Shown here: piece by piece, positions 41,763-44,215 of the stretch
How positions within the stretch are numbered: the first letter of the stretch is position 1
How the letters are laid out: each line of letters opens with the position of its first letter
Assembly (NCBI GenBank): GCA_900544885.1
Contig: UQWU01000008.1
Coordinates: 1 to 44,215, forward strand
Direction of reading: 5' to 3'
DNA from: an uncultured Phascolarctobacterium sp.
GTDB taxonomy: Bacteria > Bacillota > Negativicutes > Acidaminococcales > Acidaminococcaceae
Length of the DNA stretch: 44,215 nt
Position numbers and translations under genes: made by a program
Notes under the pieces: model-generated
What the model was told of the DNA's origin: nothing
Database searches by the model: none
Seen by the model: the letters and a program-made list of their open reading frames with translations, nothing else

Positions 41763-43031
41763 ATGAACCAGTTATATGATGTAATTATTGTCGGCGGCGG
41801 CCCTGCTGGTCTTTCTGCTGCTTACAGTGCTTGGCAAAACGGTGCTAAAAAAATTGTCGTTATTGAACGTGACCGCGAATTAGGCGGTATTCTGCAACAA
41901 TGCATTCATAACGGTTTCGGTCTGCATCACTTTAAAGAAGAGCTGACCGGCCCTGGTTATGCTCATCGTTGCATTGAATTAGTACAAGACAAACCTGAAA
42001 TTGAAACTTTGGTTGATACCATGGTTTTGGATGTACAAAGCAATAAAACTGTTATTGCAGTAAATCCTGAAAAAGGTTTGATGAAATTAGAAGGTAAAAC
42101 TGTTATTCTGACCATGGGCTGCCGTGAACGTACCCGTGGTGCTATCCGTATTCCGGGCGAACGTCCTGCAGGTGTATTTACTGCAGGTGCTGCTCAACGT
42201 ATGGTAAACATGGAAGGTTATCTGCCTGGTCATAAAATCGTTATTTTGGGCAGCGGTGATATAGGCTTGATCATGGCTCGTCGTATGAGCTTGGAAGGCT
42301 GCAAAGTTCAAGCTTGCTTGGAAATCTGCCCCTTCTCTAATGGTCTGACCCGTAATATTGTACAATGCTTAAATGACTACGATATTCCTCTGTATCTCTC
42401 CCACACCATCGTTGCTATTCATGGTCAAGAACGCGTAACCGGTATTACCGTTGCTAAAGTTGATGACCATATGACTCCGATTCCGGGTACTGAATTTGAT
42501 ATTGAATGCGATACTGTATTACTGTCCGTAGGTCTGATTCCTGAAAACGAATTGTCCCGCGGTTTGAATCTGGATATGAATCCGCTAACTAACGGCCCTG
42601 TTGTTGACCAACATCGCGAAACTAGCTTAGATGGTTTCTTTGCTGCAGGTAATGTTGTTCATGTACATGATTTGGTAGATTTTGTATCCGAAGAAGCTGA
42701 AATTGCAGGTAAATATGCTGCTTTGAAGGCACAAGAGAAAGTTGCTGTTGATAGCCGTGCTGTAAAAGTATCTGCTATTGATGGTGTACGTACTTGTGTT
42801 CCGCAAAAAATCAGCTTGCCGGCAGAAATTCCTGCTGATGAAAAAATTAAATTATTTATGCGTGTAGCTGCTCCGCACCGCAAAGTAAAATTGGTTGTTA
42901 AGAGCGGCGAAAACGTACTGCTCTCCAGACCTTTGCCGGTTGCTAAACCTAGTGAAATGATTGCAGTAGAAATTCCTGCTGCTAAATTCGACCTGATCGG
43001 TGACGAAGTTACCGTTGGTCTGGTACTGTAA
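41763..43031 (+). CDS. NAD(P)/FAD-dependent oxidoreductase, partner of the GlpA-like protein
   Basis: 422 residues. Two dinucleotide folds: DVIIVGGGPAGLSAAYSAW near the N-terminus and KIVILGSGDIGLIMARRM in the middle. GGILQQCIHNGFGLHHF and CRERTRGAIRIPGERPAGVFTAG are characteristic of the pyridine-nucleotide-disulfide-type partner encoded between GlpA-like and DUF1667 genes in many Firmicutes and Thermotogae. No redox-active CxxxxC pair is obvious. GGAGGAATAATA precedes the ATG, 2 bases after the previous gene. It may pass electrons from the dehydrogenase to NAD(P). Confidence 0.87.
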   Translation: MNQLYDVIIVGGGPAGLSAAYSAWQNGAKKIVVIERDRELGGILQQCIHNGFGLHHFKEELTGPGYAHRCIELVQDKPEIETLVDTMVLDVQSNKTVIAVNPEKGLMKLEGKTVILTMGCRERTRGAIRIPGERPAGVFTAGAAQRMVNMEGYLPGHKIVILGSGDIGLIMARRMSLEGCKVQACLEICPFSNGLTRNIVQCLNDYDIPLYLSHTIVAIHGQERVTGITVAKVDDHMTPIPGTEFDIECDTVLLSVGLIPENELSRGLNLDMNPLTNGPVVDQHRETSLDGFFAAGNVVHVHDLVDFVSEEAEIAGKYAALKAQEKVAVDSRAVKVSAIDGVRTCVPQKISLPAEIPADEKIKLFMRVAAPHRKVKLVVKSGENVLLSRPLPVAKPSEMIAVEIPAAKFDLIGDEVTVGLVL

Positions 43032-43043
43032 GGAGGGTATAAA

Positions 43044-43406
43044 ATGGCTGTTGAAACACGCGTTATGAACTGCATTATGTGCCCTATGGGCTGCGAAATG
43101 ACCGTTACTATTGAAGACGGTGCTGTTACCAATGTAACCGGTAATACCTGCCCCCGTGGCGCAAAATATGCTCACGACGAAGTTACTGCACCGAAACGTA
43201 TGCTGACTACTACTGTAGCTGTTGAAGGTGGTCTGTTACCTTTGCTGCCGGTAGTTTCTGCTGACGTACTGCCTAAAGAACGTATTTTAGACTGTGCACG
43301 CTATCTCCGTGGTGTAAAAGTGCAAGCTCCGGTTAAAACCGGTGATGTAGTTGTTAAAGATATTTTAGGTCTGGGCGTTGATATTATCGCCAGCCGTGAT
43401 ATGTAA
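43044..43406 (+). CDS. DUF1667 cysteine-motif protein
   Basis: 120 residues. The N-terminal motif CIMCPMGCEMTV (C-x2-C-x3-C) and NTCPRGAKYA give four cysteines, a likely iron-sulfur or metal site. The remainder (MLTTTVAVEGG, PLLPVVSADVLPKERILDC, VQAPVKTGDVVVKDILGLGVDIIAS in parts) fits DUF1667. The family almost always follows the two oxidoreductases above. AGGAGGGTATAAA precedes the ATG, 12 bases after the previous gene. A role as electron-transfer subunit is inference. Confidence 0.88.
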   Translation: MAVETRVMNCIMCPMGCEMTVTIEDGAVTNVTGNTCPRGAKYAHDEVTAPKRMLTTTVAVEGGLLPLLPVVSADVLPKERILDCARYLRGVKVQAPVKTGDVVVKDILGLGVDIIASRDM

Positions 43407-43432
43407 TAGCATCTATTAATACAAAACACTAC

Positions 43433-43470
43433 AAGCCCCTTCTGAAACTATCAGAGGGGGCTTTTTTTGC
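43433..43470 (+). terminator. Terminator of the GlpA-like operon
   Basis: AAGCCCCTTCTGA pairs with TCAGAGGGGGCTT around a 5-base loop and is followed by a run of Ts. Confidence 0.9.
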
Positions 43471-43483
43471 GGTCTTAGAATAA

Positions 43484-43527
43484 AAAAGAGCTGTAGTCCA
43501 GATTTTTATCTGTTCTACAGCTCTTTT
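43484..43527 (-). terminator. Terminator of the His-rich protein gene
   Basis: AAAAGAGCTGTAG pairs with CTACAGCTCTTTT, with an inner CAGAT/ATCTG stem. On the minus strand it is followed by TTTATTC. It lies 20 bases past the stop. Confidence 0.88.
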
Positions 43528-43546
43528 AGTTGTTTCTAATTAAATA

Positions 43547-43885
43547 TTAGGTATTTTTAGCAACTACGGCACCAACTACAGCACCTACAATAAAGCCGGT
43601 AATAGCATTACCATTATCATCTTTATCGTGGTCACGCCAATCGCGATCATGATCATGTCTATGGTTATGATAACGATGGTGACGTTTGCACCAATATCTG
43701 CCACGTCCGTAAGATTGATAATCATCGGAGAAGCTAGAGATAGTGGAAATGTTGTGGCCGATAGCATTATTATTTTCGGGGAACAGTGTGGAAGCTGCAG
43801 CAATACCGGATACAGGCATGGATAAGAATAAGCCCGCCATCAATGCAGCAGTTGTTTTTTTAGCTAAATTGAATAACTTTTTCAT
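43547..43885 (-). CDS. Secreted His/Asp-rich protein with C-terminal glycine zipper
   Basis: 112 residues from the ATG at 43885 (GAGGGTG upstream; an in-frame GTG three codons earlier overlaps that site). Signal peptide about 1-30 (KKTTAALMAGLFLSMPVSGIAAA). The middle is very rich in His, Arg and Asp: CKRHHRYHNHRHDHDRDWRD, a plausible metal-binding or polyanion-binding segment. The end, AITGFIVGAVVGAVVAK, has the small-residue spacing of a glycine-zipper membrane helix. Not recognised beyond these features. Possibly a metal-binding surface protein. Confidence 0.65.
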   Translation of the reverse strand: MKKLFNLAKKTTAALMAGLFLSMPVSGIAAASTLFPENNNAIGHNISTISSFSDDYQSYGRGRYWCKRHHRYHNHRHDHDRDWRDHDKDDNGNAITGFIVGAVVGAVVAKNT

Positions 43886-43983
43886 TAAATACACCCTCTT
43901 TCTTATATTAGCAGAAGCATCTCTTTTTGATTAACTATATTATACTTGATATTTATGTCGAAAGTATGACACTTTAAAAAAAT

Positions 43984-44010
43984 CTGACTGATAAGTCAGC
44001 GTTTTTTTTG
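43984..44010 (-). terminator. Bidirectional terminator near the right edge
   Basis: CTGACT at 43984-43989 pairs with AGTCAG at 43994-43999 around GATA, with T-runs on both strands. No gene upstream of it on the plus strand is unterminated, so it probably ends a minus-strand gene lying to the right of the window. Confidence 0.6.
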
Positions 44011-44215
44011 TGTGGATTTAATAACGCACATTAATGATTAACCTTTTCTTCAATATATAGATAATAATAAATTAAAATAGTTTTTCTAAAAAAATCCTAT
44101 TGAACTCTTTTTTATCATAAAAAATATAAAATTTTTATTGTTTTTTTCTAAAAATACTAGAAAAATAGCTCTATTTTTAACGTTTTTAGAAGTTTTTTTG
44201 AGAAATTTTCAAGAA
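44011..44215. other. AT-rich stretch without a gene
   Basis: Mostly runs of A and T with many stops in the frames I checked. I see no coding region, tRNA or repeat here. It probably is intergenic sequence next to a gene outside the window. Confidence 0.5.

Noticed and set aside
1..44215. CRISPR arrays, rRNA, tRNA or prophage
   Set aside because: No spaced direct repeats, no tRNA cloverleaf in the intergenic gaps I examined, and no phage genes were found.

Overview
This window is the replication-origin region of a low-GC, Firmicutes-type bacterial chromosome. The order rpmH-dnaA-oriC-dnaN-rlbA-recF-(DUF721)-remB-gyrB-gyrA on one side, and rpmH-rnpA-yidD-yidC-jag-mnmE-mnmG-rsmG-noc-(parA)-(parB) on the other, is the classic Firmicutes origin layout. 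The DUF4446 gene beside parB, the biotin and pantothenate gene sets and the protein sequences make a Negativicutes relative (for example Phascolarctobacterium/Acidaminococcaceae) my best guess. That guess rests on family knowledge only; no search was possible.

Layout. Positions 1-6.7 kb hold tatD, a DUF3592-like membrane protein, metG and rsmI on the minus strand and a sotB-type exporter on the plus strand. This block is flanked by two inverted, nearly identical ends of an IS30-family element: one runs off the left edge and one is a decayed remnant at 6.07-6.62 kb. Positions 6.7-9.9 kb hold a complete pantothenate operon, panG(DUF2520)-panB-panC-panD, behind a leader with two terminator hairpins. 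Divergent from it, 10.1-15.2 kb holds a biotin operon: bioY, bioD, bioA, a second ECF-S-like membrane protein and a bioW-bioF fusion. Positions 15.2-16.7 kb hold small conserved or unknown genes (DUF951, a membrane protein, DUF4446). Positions 16.7-20.4 kb hold the chromosome segregation genes parB, parA and noc, with a nucleotidyltransferase gene and a parS site. Positions 20.4-26.9 kb hold rsmG, mnmG, mnmE, jag, yidC, yidD, rnpA and rpmH.

The origin is bipartite around dnaA. Two DnaA boxes lie upstream within the dnaA promoter region, and at least seven lie between dnaA and dnaN, followed by DnaA-trio-like repeats and an AT-rich stretch. Right of it are the replication and gyrase genes, a second parS site that doubles as the start of the thiamine pyrophosphokinase gene, a TauE/SafE exporter and gyrA. 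The right end carries a secreted protein of unknown function, a PAP2 phosphatase, a three-gene glycerol-3-phosphate-dehydrogenase-like redox operon and a secreted His/Asp-rich protein.

Most genes left of oriC are on the minus strand and most genes right of it on the plus strand, i.e. co-directional with the forks. The biotin operon and sotB are the clear exceptions. I see no rRNA, tRNA, CRISPR array or prophage. The less-explained items are the pantothenate leader, the second S-component next to bioW, the parS sites fused to a terminator and to a reading frame, the inverted IS30 ends, and several small proteins without recognised function.
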